This document shows positions 11,199-21,924 of a stretch of 64,000 bases of DNA, one piece after another. The notes beneath the pieces are model-generated. The model made no database searches, was not told the DNA's origin, and was given only the letters and a program-made list of their open reading frames with translations. Both the position numbers and the translations under genes were made by a program. The stretch lies in the NCBI GenBank assembly GCA_019925795.1, contig CM034311.1, forward strand, positions 9,844,126 through 9,908,125, written 5' to 3'. The stretch comes from Dendrobium chrysotoxum. Taxonomy: Eukaryota; Streptophyta; Magnoliopsida; Asparagales; Orchidaceae. Numbering within the stretch: position 1 is the stretch's first letter; the number at the start of each line of letters is the position of its first letter.

Positions 11199-13226
11199 TT
11201 TTACTTTGATAAAAGTCACAAATGGCTTACATATTAAATATAAAATGATTACAAGTCCTTAAGTGAATCAAATGCTCACTAATGCTCAAGGAGCTATAGT
11301 AAATTAAAAGCAAAAAAGAACCCAAGGAGCCAATGATCCCTACTAAGATAGAAAATGAAACGGAATAACTAAAGGGAGCAAAGAGCCAGTCCCCAAATTA
11401 AAAAGGAAACCCAATCAGGTACCAACAAAAAAGCCACCAATAGTTCACCAAACCATCAATTAAGCACACTAGTAGCAAACTCCAACAACCATCAAAATAG
11501 AAGAAATAAAGGAAAATTGAACAGATTAATACAAAACCTCCAAAAAACCACATGATAATTCAACTCATTAGAAAATGGATTGAGAGCAGCATTAGATATA
11601 AAGAATCTAACTTTAGATAGAATCATCTAGAGAATCTGACTTGAGATTAGCATTGTCATTTCTTTTTATTTTTTCTCTTTCTCTTACTCTAAGAAAGAAA
11701 AGAATCATCTTTGGCGATTTGTATAATATTTAAATCGACATAATTATGAAAACCACATTCATCAGTAGAATGGAGCTCTCCTACTTCCCAAATAGACCAA
11801 GAAGGGAACATCTAACATAGGGATCATCATGATCCTCATCAAAAAGTATGGTATTCTGATGCAAGCCATCCAAATTAGACTGAGACAGATCATCCGAACT
11901 AATAAGAATAAAAATTATGGGAATTAAATTGGAGATATCAATACTACTAAAAGAAGGATCAAAACCTATAAAAGGAGATATTTGATTACAAATTTGAGTT
12001 CAGGGGCAGTATTAGCATTCTCATCGGTAGGTTTTGGGACAACAATAATAGAGGAGGAAGGTTTCTCAGTATCTTCCATGGATTTAGAGCTATCAAAAGG
12101 AATAACATCAAAAGGATCCATTCAGGCCTTATTAATGTCAACATCATCACTATACGTAGTAGGCACATTAATAGGCATGATATTACTAATCTCTTTGGCT
12201 TTCTTTTTTTTCAAATGGGGATATAAAATAAAACATTTAGTAGAAGCATGATCATGAATTTTATAATGATTATAAAAAATATTTTCTAATTCAACATTCT
12301 GTATATAACCAAATGATTCGGCATCAGCTCATATTTCTTTTGGGTATTTTTTGGTAATATCAAATTCAACAAGCACTCTGACAATAAAAAGACGTGAATG
12401 AAAGGTAGTGGCTTGGTCAGTTTTAAGTGAGCAACCAAAAATAGAGCCAAGGGCATGCAATACATAGGGGTTGAATAGATGTAACCTAAGATATGGAAAT
12501 GAAATTCAAAAAGGAATAATAGGTGATTTCTCCTTAATATCAAATAATGGAGTCCACTTTAGCAAATACATTTAATAATTATTAATATAGTAAGCTCTTC
12601 TTGCAAACACCCTATTATAATCCAAGTCATTAGCAAGTTGAATGATACCATGTTTAGTATCTAGAAGGCCAACATAGAACATACTAGAAAGATTAAGGTT
12701 AACAAAAAATTGACGGATAACATTTAGATTCAGCTAATGCATAGGAAATTTCCCCGCTAAAGTAAATTTAAAAGGAGCATCCAACTTTTTGAATTTACCT
12801 TAGAAAAAATTACAGTATGAACCATCTTAACTGAAGTTTTTATGAATGAAAAAGGAGATGAGAGCTTATACCAGCCACCTCATCATGGAAGGAATGTGAT
12901 TTAAATGAAATATCAAAACCAGAAACCCCAAAAAGGCCCTAATTCTTAACTATCGAGGCAGGTTTGGACAAACCCAATGGATTTGTAGGAGGTGTCGCTA
13001 TCTTGATGGACCCTGAGCACCAAAATCTAAGATATATGGACTTGGATTCAGGAAAGCAAGACGGACACCGGGCTGGGGGGCTAGGGCATGATGAGAACTG
13101 GGACTAACCAAACTAGGGGAGTTGGCTTAGGCTAATAGTGGAAGCTAGAGTCAGGGTGACGATGGGATGGAGCTAACTAGAGCATCACACACTTTTGACG
13201 TTACATAGTCATACTCCTAAGCTGAT
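11199..13226 (-). mobile_element. ORF1-only LINE derivative (element B), with TSD and empty site
   Basis: 2.03 kb minus-strand insertion. Flanks CCAAGGAAACCTT (11,186-11,198) and CCAAGAAAACTT (13,227-13,238) are a diverged TSD (10 of 12 positions); the paralogous segment at about 15,149-15,163 (TCAATGAATCTTCTAT) is the unoccupied site. Inside, in minus order: a 5' UTR resembling that of element A, ORF1 to its basic C-terminus, then a 3' UTR of about 0.45 kb with the LINE 3' end and a T-run as tail. No ORF2 sequence is present. Confidence 0.8.
11656..12997 (-). pseudogene. LINE ORF1, broken, element B
   Basis: Decayed ORF1. The N-terminus reads PPTNPLGLSKPASIVKN then an in-frame stop, parallel to element A (SSNPWGVLKPTAQVKS); the expected start codon reads ATA instead of ATG near 12,995. 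The DUF4283 region (about 12,300-12,800) is scattered over frames. The knuckle (about 12,235-12,275) has Tyr in place of its first two Cys, keeping His and the last Cys. The C-terminus reads AKDDSFLS, a stop, then SKRKRKNKKK and TGA at 11,656-11,658, matching the basic tail of the intact ORF1 (KDDSDTSF...SKRGRKK). So ORF1 reaches its natural end before the 3' UTR begins. Confidence 0.75.
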
Positions 13227-13359
13227 CCAAGAAAACTTCTATAATTTTCACAAAAATCATAAATTTTAACCTTGATATGGATGAATGTCATACTCCATCT
13301 ATATATTTAGTAAATACATATTTTCATAAAAATCATAAATTTTAACCAGTGTGTATGTT

Positions 13360-13399
<40 letters not shown>

Positions 13400-13590
13400 T
13401 TTCCAAAATATAGGAGATTGATTCACCCGAATGAATGCCATTTTCCATCTATTTGAATGCTTCTTGATTTGTGCTAGCTTCTTTTGCTTTAGACCATCTC
13501 CGATTGAACTACAAATAGGCCTTTGCAGTTGTCGTAAGCCTCCCACCTCAACCACAAGTGCAAACACATTATCATATTTTTTCTTAACTA

Positions 13591-13628
13591 TGAACAATGC
13601 GATGCCAATATTGGCATCGCACTGTTCA
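13591..13628. repeat. 38 bp near-perfect palindrome
   Basis: Two 19-base arms with no spacer and one mismatch, centred at CCAAT|ATTGG; the central 22 bases (GCGATGCCAATATTGGCATC and on) are perfect. Far longer than expected by chance. May be the end of a fold-back element or a cruciform-prone site; nothing around it identifies it. Confidence 0.8.
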
Positions 13629-14560
13629 CATAAACGTATTCATTGAGAAGTTCACAAAAATGCATTTTTTAGAATAAAAATAGAGAAGAGAAAGAATATA
13701 CATGAAATAATCTTTTTAATGTTAGAAATAGAATTTGGTTGGAGATGAATTACTGTTTGGTATGAATGCTACTATATTTTGAAGTAATAAATAAGTATCA
13801 GTATAACAAACAAGTATCAATAATCAGTACAGTAAATTAGTAGTAGTATCAAATAATATCGATGTCCGTATCGGTTATAGTATCAGTACAATGTCGTCAA
13901 TAAAATTGGTTACAGTAACAGTAAAGCAATGTTATAATAGTAAATCTGTATAGTGACAGCAAATAACAAAATAGTACAGTAAAATAGTAAAATTATACAG
14001 TAATAATAACAATGAATCAATAACATGTATTTCAGTAGTCACACTAAACAAGAAAAAAGTTATGGTCTAAGTGGTATTTTTTCAGTAAGTAGTAATCCGT
14101 ATTAGTATCCCATTGACTCAGTAAACAAAGCTGTCACCCTTTATCCATTAGTATAGTAATAACTCTTTATAACTCTCAATCAATATCAGATGAATCAATA
14201 AATAATAACATCAAATCACAGTATTTATAAGAAAATCCATTGGCCCACCATCCTATACAGGTCAGTCAGTCTCCAACCAATGTCAGTGAAATTAGTTTTT
14301 ACTTGTCCTCACACATATTATTATCACAATATTATAACAGTAATAGCAACAAGCTGTTACCCAATTACATACTCATTTTCGTTATCAATACTTATATTAA
14401 TAATACGCTTTAATAAAAATATCTAATTTTTATACATTGTAAATTATAGAAAATTCAATAACTTCTATTTTACCCAGTAAAATTCATAAATATTATAGTC
14501 AAAATATTCTGGAAAATTAGTATAATAACATACAAAAAGTTATGCGGTAAATGTTTAATA
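13629..14560. other. AT-rich, AGTA/ATCAGTA-rich sequence
   Basis: No gene. 13,790-14,200 is full of short AGTA/CAGTAA/ATCAGTA words without a fixed period, suggesting simple-sequence drift. It may be the interior of the LTR-like sequence whose clear end lies at 15,095. Confidence 0.4.
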
Positions 14561-14615
14561 CTTTTTTATTTAATGCATAAACCCTATATGGGTTTTATCC
14601 AAAAGAAAAGCCAAG
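14545..14615 (+). mobile_element. Very short LINE 3' end remnant
   Basis: TTTAATGCATAAACCC followed by GGGTTTTATCCAAAAGAAAA closely resembles the plus-strand LINE 3' ends at 28.26 and 32.66 kb (TTAACGCGTAGGTCCC ... GGATTTTATCCAAAAAG). Only about 60 bp remain: an extreme 5' truncation, or chance similarity in an A-rich context. Confidence 0.45.
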
Positions 14616-15095
14616 GAAAATACAGTAAAATTAGTTTTGAGGAGAAATTAGCGGTCAAAATTAAAATTCTTGAAAACAGTGATAGTATTAGAATCACATA
14701 TCTCAATTAAAATAATTTTTGTAAAAGCGGTAAAGCGATCTAGAGACCAAAAATTTAAATTTTTTTTTCTCTCTCCTCCTTCACTTTCTCCTTCTTCTCT
14801 CCCATGCTCAACAAGCCGGCACTGGCTGGGAAAAATGAGAGATGGTTAGTGGAAAAAATATTATATAAAAATGGTTTTTAGTGGGCAGCGCCACCACTTA
14901 GCACTGTTGTGCTGCATGTCAACAACATAATTACTGTACAAATAGATGCTTCAATGCAACGACGACGTTTTTTAGCCTCGTTGCGCTCTAGGTTTAACAC
15001 CGTAGTGCTCAAAGGATTAGCGCCGCTGCGCTTCAGTTCAAATAGAAATTCAAAATTTTCATTTTCAATTATTCTTAGAAATTCGGGTTGTTACA
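14616..15095 (-). mobile_element. Possible Gypsy-type LTR end
   Basis: The sequence ends at 15,095 with GGGTTGTTACA; read on the minus strand this is TGTAACAACCCGAATTTCT, typical of the 5' start of plant Gypsy (Tekay/Del-like) LTRs. A moderately GC-rich tract (14,885-15,030) lies inside. I could not find the other LTR end or a second LTR, so a solo or truncated LTR is an inference. Confidence 0.35.
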
Positions 15096-15400
15096 CCGAT
15101 GAACTATAATCATCATTTATCCCTCTCGATGCAGCAAATATCACATTGTTTTCAATGAATCTTCTATCATTTTCATAAAAATCGTAAATTTTAAGCTTGA
15201 ATTAATGGATGAAGTTCATATTCCATCTATATATTTAATGCACATATATTTTTATAAAAATCATAAATTTTAACCAGTCTATATATTTAGTGCATATATA
15301 TTTACTTTCCAAATGATAGGAGATAGATTCACATGGATGAATGTTATATATCATCTATCTATATGCTTCTTGATTCGTGCTAGCTTCTTTTGCTTTAGAA
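15096..15400. repeat. Duplicated segment, copy 2 (without LINE)
   Basis: Counterpart of 11,127-11,198 plus 13,227-13,490. It shows the unoccupied LINE insertion site around 15,149-15,163. Confidence 0.75.
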
Positions 15401-15675
15401 GAGAAATTAATTAGCCTGCCATATGAACCTTTTGCTGCTTCTTTATCATCTAATACACCCATTATTTATAATTATACAGCTTGCAAAGATACATTTTCCA
15501 AAAGCTATATATGTAATCCACCGGCATATTGAGAAGAGACAAATCTTTCTTCGGTACTCCAACAGATTTTTTTGAACGAAAACTTCTTCGAAATTACAAA
15601 ATCATACTAATCAAAATGACGAAAATAGAAATAATATTGTAATGAGATCTAAATCAGGTGCTTGATCATCTTGAT

Positions 15676-17883
15676 TTATTCCTCACTATCTGCATCACTT
15701 TCTGAGCAGTTCTTGATTGCACGATGCACTGCTTGTTTCACCACTTCAGCGTCCAGAGTTTCCATTACTTCCTGCAAATGATTAGAATACTGTAAGTGAC
15801 ATTGATTTAATTATTGATTTTGTTCATTCATCAATCATATAAAAAATATAAAGATGATTAGGTTTACAGATGTATTTAATAAATTAATCAAATCATCTAA
15901 TACACACAATAAATCATAAATAATTAATGTATTTCTTATGATATTGCAGATCATAATTTTTTTGTTAAACTAACAGAATGACAATAGACACATCATAATT
16001 GTTTTTTATTTCTAATCACATTCCATGAACTGGAAAATTCTATCATGAAATAAATTAAATCAATTCTTCTTAATTATTTCCATTTTGTTGACTTCTCACT
16101 AAATTAACTAAAGAATTTAAATAGATAATTGAATTCATTCATATTTGCAACATTTAATAAAGTTAATATAGTTCCTAAGTAAGGAATTCATATTTCACAT
16201 TATTTCAATTTTTTTCATCTGACTTTTACAAGTATCTATTCTTAAGATCTCGAACTATAACATATTAATGTATTTTAAGATTTATTATTTAAATCTGATC
16301 TCTTTTACTTCCGTTGGTTGGTTGATTGGTTAGTTTTGTGAATGGCATGGCTTATGATGAATAATCTTCACTGATTTTGTATTCCCTGGCTCGGAAAAGG
16401 ACTTCCTGGATCAATTTGGAAGTGAGTTCACCACTTCACCTCCAAGTCATGTGGAACTGTTTCTAATAAAAGGGGCAATATTTCAGAACGAATTACCCAT
16501 ATAATAATATTCTTTAAAATATATGACAAAATCAAAGTCTTTACTACCAGACAACATAGGAAATTTACTTGGTCCCTACAGTTATATATCTCATTCAATA
16601 GATTAAGAAAATGCTTTGGAAACATGACAGGAGGCTGCGCATGTAAATATACTATGTTTTCACAGACAGATCATGAATTAATGTATCATATAACTGCTCT
16701 ACCATCACTTGAAGAAGCTTTTTATACTAGGTAGGAAACCTAATGGTCCTTTAGTATTCATCAATCCTCCTTAATTCTTTTGTAATTGAGGAGCAATTAA
16801 GCTATAAACCCTTAACATTTGGACAAGTGGGGGAATTCACTTATGCGCAGGCCAAACAAAATAGATGTTGTTAGAAATTTCTTCAATGGTTTAGGAATGA
16901 AATTACCCATAGCATTGGCCTTATTGAAAATATTTAAATATTACTTATGTTTCAGAAATCAGAAGATTGCATAAGATTATATTTGGAAATGATGTTGATC
17001 TTTGCTTCGCAACCCATACACAACTATAGAAAAAACTCTTGGCTTAATGAAGCTTTTTTATAAACTAACTTTATTGATGACAACAAATATAGTATGTAAA
17101 TTAGTCTAATGATTATGTAAGATTTGTTCAGAAAATAGGAAAAGCAGCAAGACTAACATTCATGCATGTGAAGATTAATAGGAATATTTGTTTTTTTTCT
17201 TCCGATATAAAAGAAATATGGAAACATATTGAAGCAAGTTAGCAAGCAAGGAAAATGAACCAACATAGAATTAATGACTCAACTACTTGATAATTGTTTA
17301 TCTTAATAATTAAATATTTAATTATATACTTAAAAAATTATTTGTATATTTTTAAATAGTCCCAAAACTTATTTTGAAATAGTGTAAGAACTTTTATTTC
17401 AAAATTTCTTTAAAGGAAAATCTTTAAAAAATCAAATATATAATTTTTCATTGTTTATATGCCTCCATTAAAGTTTAAGGCTTTATTTGGGACAGCTTTC
17501 TTATTCCTTTCTAAAGCAGCTTTTTGGTATAAAAATTTCTTAAAATAAAAATTTTTTACTAAAAAATTACTTTAAAAAGCAGTAATAAAACTATCCCAAA
17601 CAAAGCCTAAAGGTCTATCCAAAATTTGCTTTGCTTAGTAAATAGTTTGTAAGCTTTTGAATTATAGAAAAGTTATCTAACAAAGGCCACAATGCTTAAG
17701 GGGTCTCCACTAACATTTTAGTGGGCCTCCATTAATTTTGATAGCTAGCTTTTGAAACAACTTGCATATTTTAAACCTATTTAGTTTAAATTTTTGTCTT
17801 AATTGCTTAAACATCTCATTATGAATTATATCAAAGGATCTTTTTCAGAACAAGAATGCTTAAAGTAGTCCTAATATGTATAT

Positions 17884-17939
<56 letters not shown>

Positions 17940-19692
17940 TTTGAGAAACTGAAAACTATGAAGAAAAGTTAACTGGATTCAAATTTATAGCACATGAACA
18001 TACAATTATAATGATTCCTAATGGACTTTCCATCAAAAGATCACTCTTTTTTGATTATGTGCCATTAGATTTCCTTTAAAAAAAATCATTGGATCATGCA
18101 TTTACAATCATGTGACCTGAAAATTAATTTTGAAATTAAGGATATAATTATTTGCCTATTTCTATTGTTGATAGAGTAGTCACCCATAAACATATATATG
18201 GAATATTGGGCATCCGTTGAGTTGGATCTCGATCTACGCGATGGTAAAAATGTTATGGCTTGATATTGTGCTTTGAAGTATGATGATTATATGAACGTTT
18301 GCAACTTGAAGGTAGGTAAGATAGTATAAAACAAATTTGTTGTAGCATATAAGAAGGCACGAACGAGGATGAAAGAGCTCAAATTGGTATTCTTATGTTT
18401 AAAATATGAGTTATTTAGAATGAATATCGGAGAAACTTTCACTGAAATATTTGAGCATTAGTTCAACAAGATCACTGATGGACTGCATTTGGTCTGTAAG
18501 AAGCGTATGGATGAGAAAAGTTTTAAGCAAGCTCTTTCATTCTTTGGCTATATCTGAAGCGAGAAATTTAAATGCTTATTTTATTGACTAATAAGATGAA
18601 CATATAATGAACAGACCTGAGGCATCATATATACTATATAGAATATAAAGAAGATTACTTGTCTTACCTCTGCTCCAAATGCTTCCAAACGAAAAGCCTC
18701 AGTGCATGAAGCATTGGCTTCAAGAACATTGAGGCCTAAATCTTCAAAGACTTCAAGAATAGAGACAAGCAAACCTGGACAGCTCTTCTGAGAGTATACA
18801 TTAATTAGAAATCCCTTCTCCAGAGGTTCAACAGTGACCTGGTAATACATATAAATTGGTAAGCATAAATTAATTAATGAATGTACACATAAACGAAGAC
18901 ATTTCTATAATTAATCATAGCTGGCTAGCTTACATATAATTAAATGTATAAAAACTTACCATTGGAGTATATTTATTGTTTTCTCCAGAAATTATATTTC
19001 GTGCATATGAAATTTCTCTGTTCAATCGTTCAACCTTCTGCTTCAAACCTTCAATGTACTCTGAAGCATCTACTATAATGGATTTCTTGTTTAGCTGCAG
19101 CATCAAAATAGTTCATCAAACAATGTATCATATATTTGTTCTTTCATTATTAAATAAGCATTTCTGCAACATAAATTGGACAAAAAAGTTAATTGGGGAA
19201 CCAAAACCATTATGAATATATAGATTAAGCATGTTTTAGCAAGATTAAAAAATGATTAGTTCATCGATTAAATTGAGGCCAGACATAATTAATAGTTATT
19301 GTTTTGTAACTAAGAAAAAAAAAATAGAGAAAGGTTTAACTTCGTACGAGGATAAAAATTGATTACTTACTGCATCACAGGATTAAGCATCGCGACAGCA
19401 TGTTTTACAAATTCAACACTTTATTTTAATAAAACAAAAATCACAATAGCATTTGGAATGAACAGGCTATGTGATTAGAATCAGGCGATGATAACGAAGA
19501 AGAAGAAGTAGAAGAAGAATTGATGATCAGTAATATAGTTCTGACGATTATACAGAAAAATCGAAGCTTTTACACAGCAAACAAATGATCGTTATGAGAA
19601 TTAGCTGGTATTTACTGCATGAGAATTAGTGACCGAACGAAGAAGCTGAAGCTTCTCATGCAGGGCTGCTCTCTTGTGCTGCTCTCTTGATA

Positions 19693-19696
<4 letters not shown>
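15676..19696 (-). CDS. Atypical HLH protein with C-terminal ACT-like domain (SCREAM-like family)
   Basis: Four exons on the minus strand, all introns GT..AG in phase 0: 19,616-19,696, 18,960-19,094, 18,668-18,838, 15,676-15,771. These total 480 coding bases plus stop, 160 residues. Residues 1-55 form a helix-loop-helix (HEKLQLLRSVTNSHA joined to KKSIIVDASEYIEGLKQKVE); the canonical His-Glu-Arg DNA-contact residues of a bHLH basic region are not visible, so it may act by dimerising. Residues 73-125 (VTVEPLEKGFLINVYSQKSC, PGLLVSILEVFEDLGLNVLE) are an ACT-like domain, usually a dimerisation module. The tail is acidic (SESDADSEE). From memory it resembles small Arabidopsis SCREAM-like proteins such as At3g56220 and At2g40435; I infer a nuclear regulator. 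The start at 19,696 fits family length, but the frame stays open upstream to 19,912 through a Glu-Arg repeat. The 2.9 kb third intron holds transposon debris. Confidence 0.85.
17479..17607. mobile_element. Tourist-like MITE (PIF/Harbinger type) in an intron
   Basis: 129 bp with terminal inverted repeats GGCTTTATTTGGGACAG and, reversed, GGCTTTGTTTGGGATAG (15 of 17), flanked by TAA at 17,476-17,478 and 17,608-17,610, the 3 bp TSD typical of Tourist/Harbinger MITEs. The interior is A/T homopolymer-rich and could form a stem. Lies in intron 3 of the HLH gene. Confidence 0.8.
17886..17937. repeat. (AG)n microsatellite in intron 3
   Basis: About 26 uninterrupted AG units within the large intron of the HLH gene. 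Confidence 0.97.
18170..18595 (+). pseudogene. Copia gag (UBN2-type) fragment in intron 3, antisense to the gene
   Basis: Plus-strand frames show LRMSEL-like gag text: YKKARTRMKELKLVFLCLKY followed by ELFRMNIGETFTEIFEH, a stop, FNKITDGLHLV and KQALSFFGYI. This is the pattern of the Copia gag UBN2 region (an E-FRM-GE-I-E--RF-I core). Stops and lack of a pol or LTR show it is a relic. It sits immediately beside exon 3 (18,668) of the host gene. Confidence 0.65.

Positions 19697-19754
<58 letters not shown>
19696..19754. repeat. (CT)n tract abutting the start codon (GA-rich 5' leader)
   Basis: About 29 CT units on the plus strand, so the mRNA has a (GA)n leader ending directly at the ATG of the HLH gene. 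GA/CT-rich leaders and GAGA elements are common near plant promoters; any regulatory effect is inferred. If translation began upstream in the same frame, the tract would encode Glu-Arg repeats. Confidence 0.9.
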
Positions 19755-19756
<2 letters not shown>

Positions 19757-20182
19757 CTTGGTTGCTCGCTTGCTTGCTCCCTCTAAAGCTTGGTATGGGG
19801 TTGCTGATGCTTTAAGAGCTCGAAGAGAGGCTCTCAAATCTGTAAGTAAAGATTCTTTTGTCTCAAACCATAGAAGACCTTTATTATTTAATTTTCCCAA
19901 ATAATTAAACATATCAGACTACCATTATAATTATTACGCGAAAAATGATCTCAGTTCCCTGTATCAACCTCTTTCTAGAAACCAGATAAAATGCTGCCTA
20001 TTATTCTTTACTATTAATTCGCCGTCAAATTTTAAATTAATATTACAAGATTGCAAAAACAACAATAGTACTAACACCTCTACAAGCAATAATTGGAGCT
20101 TATTGTTAAGAATAATATTATTCATTATAAACAAATTTTTATTTAAATAAACTTAAATCACATATCAATAATTAATACTATT
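19755..20182. other. Upstream region of the HLH gene
   Basis: Likely 5' UTR/promoter of the minus-strand HLH gene. The first 160 bp stay open in frame with it; beyond 19,912 the sequence is AT-rich. No confident TATA box or transcription factor site can be assigned. Confidence 0.4.
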
Positions 20183-20555
20183 TAGGGTTGGGTAGTGTAA
20201 GTGAGTTAAATAGACTCGTGAGTTGGTTCGAACTAGACTCTATAAATTACTCATGAGCCGAACTCAATTGATTAACAAATCAAGTTGATATCTTAAAGCT
20301 ATTATAAATATTTAAAAAGTATATATCAATTTCTTATATCAAATAATTCTTTATTATTTATCTTTTAGTTCATCGTTGTTTTTACATTTTTATTATATTT
20401 TTTTTCAATCCTAATCATTTTAAATGAGCCGGCTCGTGAACCAACTCAAACTCGTAACTTAAGCTCGTGTTCTAGCTCAAATAAAATTAATTAATCAAGC
20501 TCAATCTCATATTCGAGGCTGAGTCAGGCTTGGCTCGACTCAATTTACACGCCTA
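20183..20555. mobile_element. hAT-type non-autonomous element (MITE)
   Basis: 373 bp. Starts TAGGGTTGGGTAGTGTAAGT and ends with the inverted counterpart (reversed: TAGGCGTGTAAATTGAGTC). Flanking 8-mers ATACTATT (20,175-20,182) and ATTCTATT (20,556-20,563) form an 8 bp TSD with one mismatch, as expected for hAT. The interior is rich in CTCGTGA/GAGCCG/CAAGCTC words typical of plant hAT subterminal repeats. No coding capacity. Confidence 0.8.
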
Positions 20556-21234
20556 ATTCTATTAGTCTTCAGAAAACTTTTTTATTCAAGAAGATATATG
20601 CAAAAATGTTAAATTTATCATATTTTAGCTTAGAATTCTTATAATTGTGACAATTATAATTAGGATTTATGAATGATGCCAAAGTAGTTTTTGATTGCTA
20701 CTTAAGAAGCTCTTTGTTCACTCATTTTTTTTTGAGATAAGGCATTTGTTGTAGCCATAATTATGCAGCTTTCTCATGGTTTCTTTCAATTTTTTTCTTT
20801 TTCTTTTTTTCTTTCTTTTTTTCTATGGAAGTGATTTGTTAAGTAAATAATTTTTGAATAATTTTTCTTATTTATTTATTTACTTATTTTTTCCTCCAAA
20901 GCCTCACGAGAGAGAGAGTGAGAGTGAGAGGAATCTGCTCGTGATCGGGGATACCATTGAAAGCAGCGAAGACGTCAAATTACAGAGGGTTGCATGTATG
21001 GGCGTGAAGAACTCTTCAATGGGTGGGATCAGAATATTAAAAAAAAAAAAGAATTTAATTTAATTTTAATAGATAAATTTTATGTATAAGAAACTTTTTT
21101 TTTAAATTAATTCAGCAAATCTATACATATTTATGTGATTTGAATTTTTATAAAATTTTAATAAGAGCAAACTTTTTAATTTTTATATTATTTATTTTTG
21201 GTTGTTTTCTTTTTGTATTTTTTATTTGTATTAA
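20556..21234. other. AT-rich intergenic stretch
   Basis: No gene recognised. An open frame at 20,854-21,063 begins in a TTATTTATTTACTT repeat and ends in poly(A)-coded lysines; it shows no family features. A short GAGAGAGTGAGAGTGAGAG tract lies at 20,909-20,930. Confidence 0.4.
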
Positions 21235-21445
21235 AATGGTATTAATAGGCTGGCTGAGTTGTGAATGGCTCCAAAGCTGGCTCACGGGGAGGATGGGGGA
21301 TATCGCCGTCACTCATTTGTCCACGTCCTCTCTGCCGCAGTGGCACGTAGTTCAGCCGTTGCCACCATCCGGGAACAAGGGGGAAACGGGTCCTTGGACT
21401 AAAATGGGAAACGTATTGAAAGAAAAAATTCCTTGTCACGAGTAA
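21235..21445. other. Isolated GC-rich island
   Basis: About 200 bp of GC-rich sequence in AT-rich surroundings, with ACGT-core words (CCACGTCC near 21,320, GCACGTAG near 21,343). It is open on both strands, without recognisable protein similarity. It could be a remote promoter element, an exon of an unrecognised transcript, or a captured gene fragment. Confidence 0.35.
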
Positions 21446-21495
21446 AACATGTACAAGAGCTTTGACTCATTTGGCTTGATTCTATTCATGATTAT

Positions 21496-21621
21496 GATTT
21501 TATTTGGGATTATTTTTTTATTTTTTTTAAATAATTTTTTAGTATAAAAATGTTTTAAATTAGAAATTTTTAATAAAAAATTATTTTAGTAATTGGTAAA
21601 AAAGTTGCCCCAAATGAAGTC
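21496..21621. mobile_element. Tourist-like MITE, second copy
   Basis: 126 bp with ends GATTTTATTTGGGAT and, reversed, GACTTCATTTGGGGC, and an A/T-rich interior parallel to the intronic MITE at 17,479-17,607 (AGTATAAAAATGTTTTAAAT versus GGTATAAAAATTTCTTAAAA). Flanked by TAT on both sides (21,493-21,495 and 21,622-21,624). Confidence 0.65.
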
Positions 21622-21724
21622 TATATTTGTTAGTTTAAGTTCTAGCATTGATCATATCATGATGATCTTAAATAGAAAATCATGAATGATTTATCTGCAT
21701 AAATTTGATCATGATAGGGTTATA

Positions 21725-21924
21725 TTTCGTTTGGATAGTTTTCTTATTATTTTATTTTTCATATCACGATCAAAAAAAAATATTTTATCACTATTTTTTC
21801 ATTATTTTCAAAGAATTTTTGTACTAAAAAATTGCTTTTAATAGCAGCTTTTAAAAAAAAAATTTATTTTCTCCATAGCACATTTACAACCACCTTTATA
21901 AAAAAATGTAGTTATCCCAAATAT
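21725..21924. mobile_element. Probable third MITE of the TTTGGGATA type
   Basis: Left end TTTCGTTTGGATAGTTTTC; right end, reversed, AAATATTTGGGATAACTAC; the interior is homopolymer-rich with internal stems. Boundaries and TSD are not clear. Confidence 0.45.

Larger units (their letters stand above)
11127..13490. repeat. Duplicated segment, copy 1 (split by LINE element B)
   Basis: 11,127-11,198 plus 13,227-13,490 correspond in order to 15,096-15,400: GATGAACTA...TTTATCCC...GATGCAGCAAATATCA-like text, two CATAAATTTTAACC blocks, the ACTTTCCAAA...GATTCAC block and GTGCTAGCTTCTTTTGCTTTAGA. Copy 1 is interrupted at 11,199-13,226 by a LINE that copy 2 lacks. Copy 1 also has an expanded TA tract (13,364-13,399) where copy 2 has ATATATTT. 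Confidence 0.75.
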
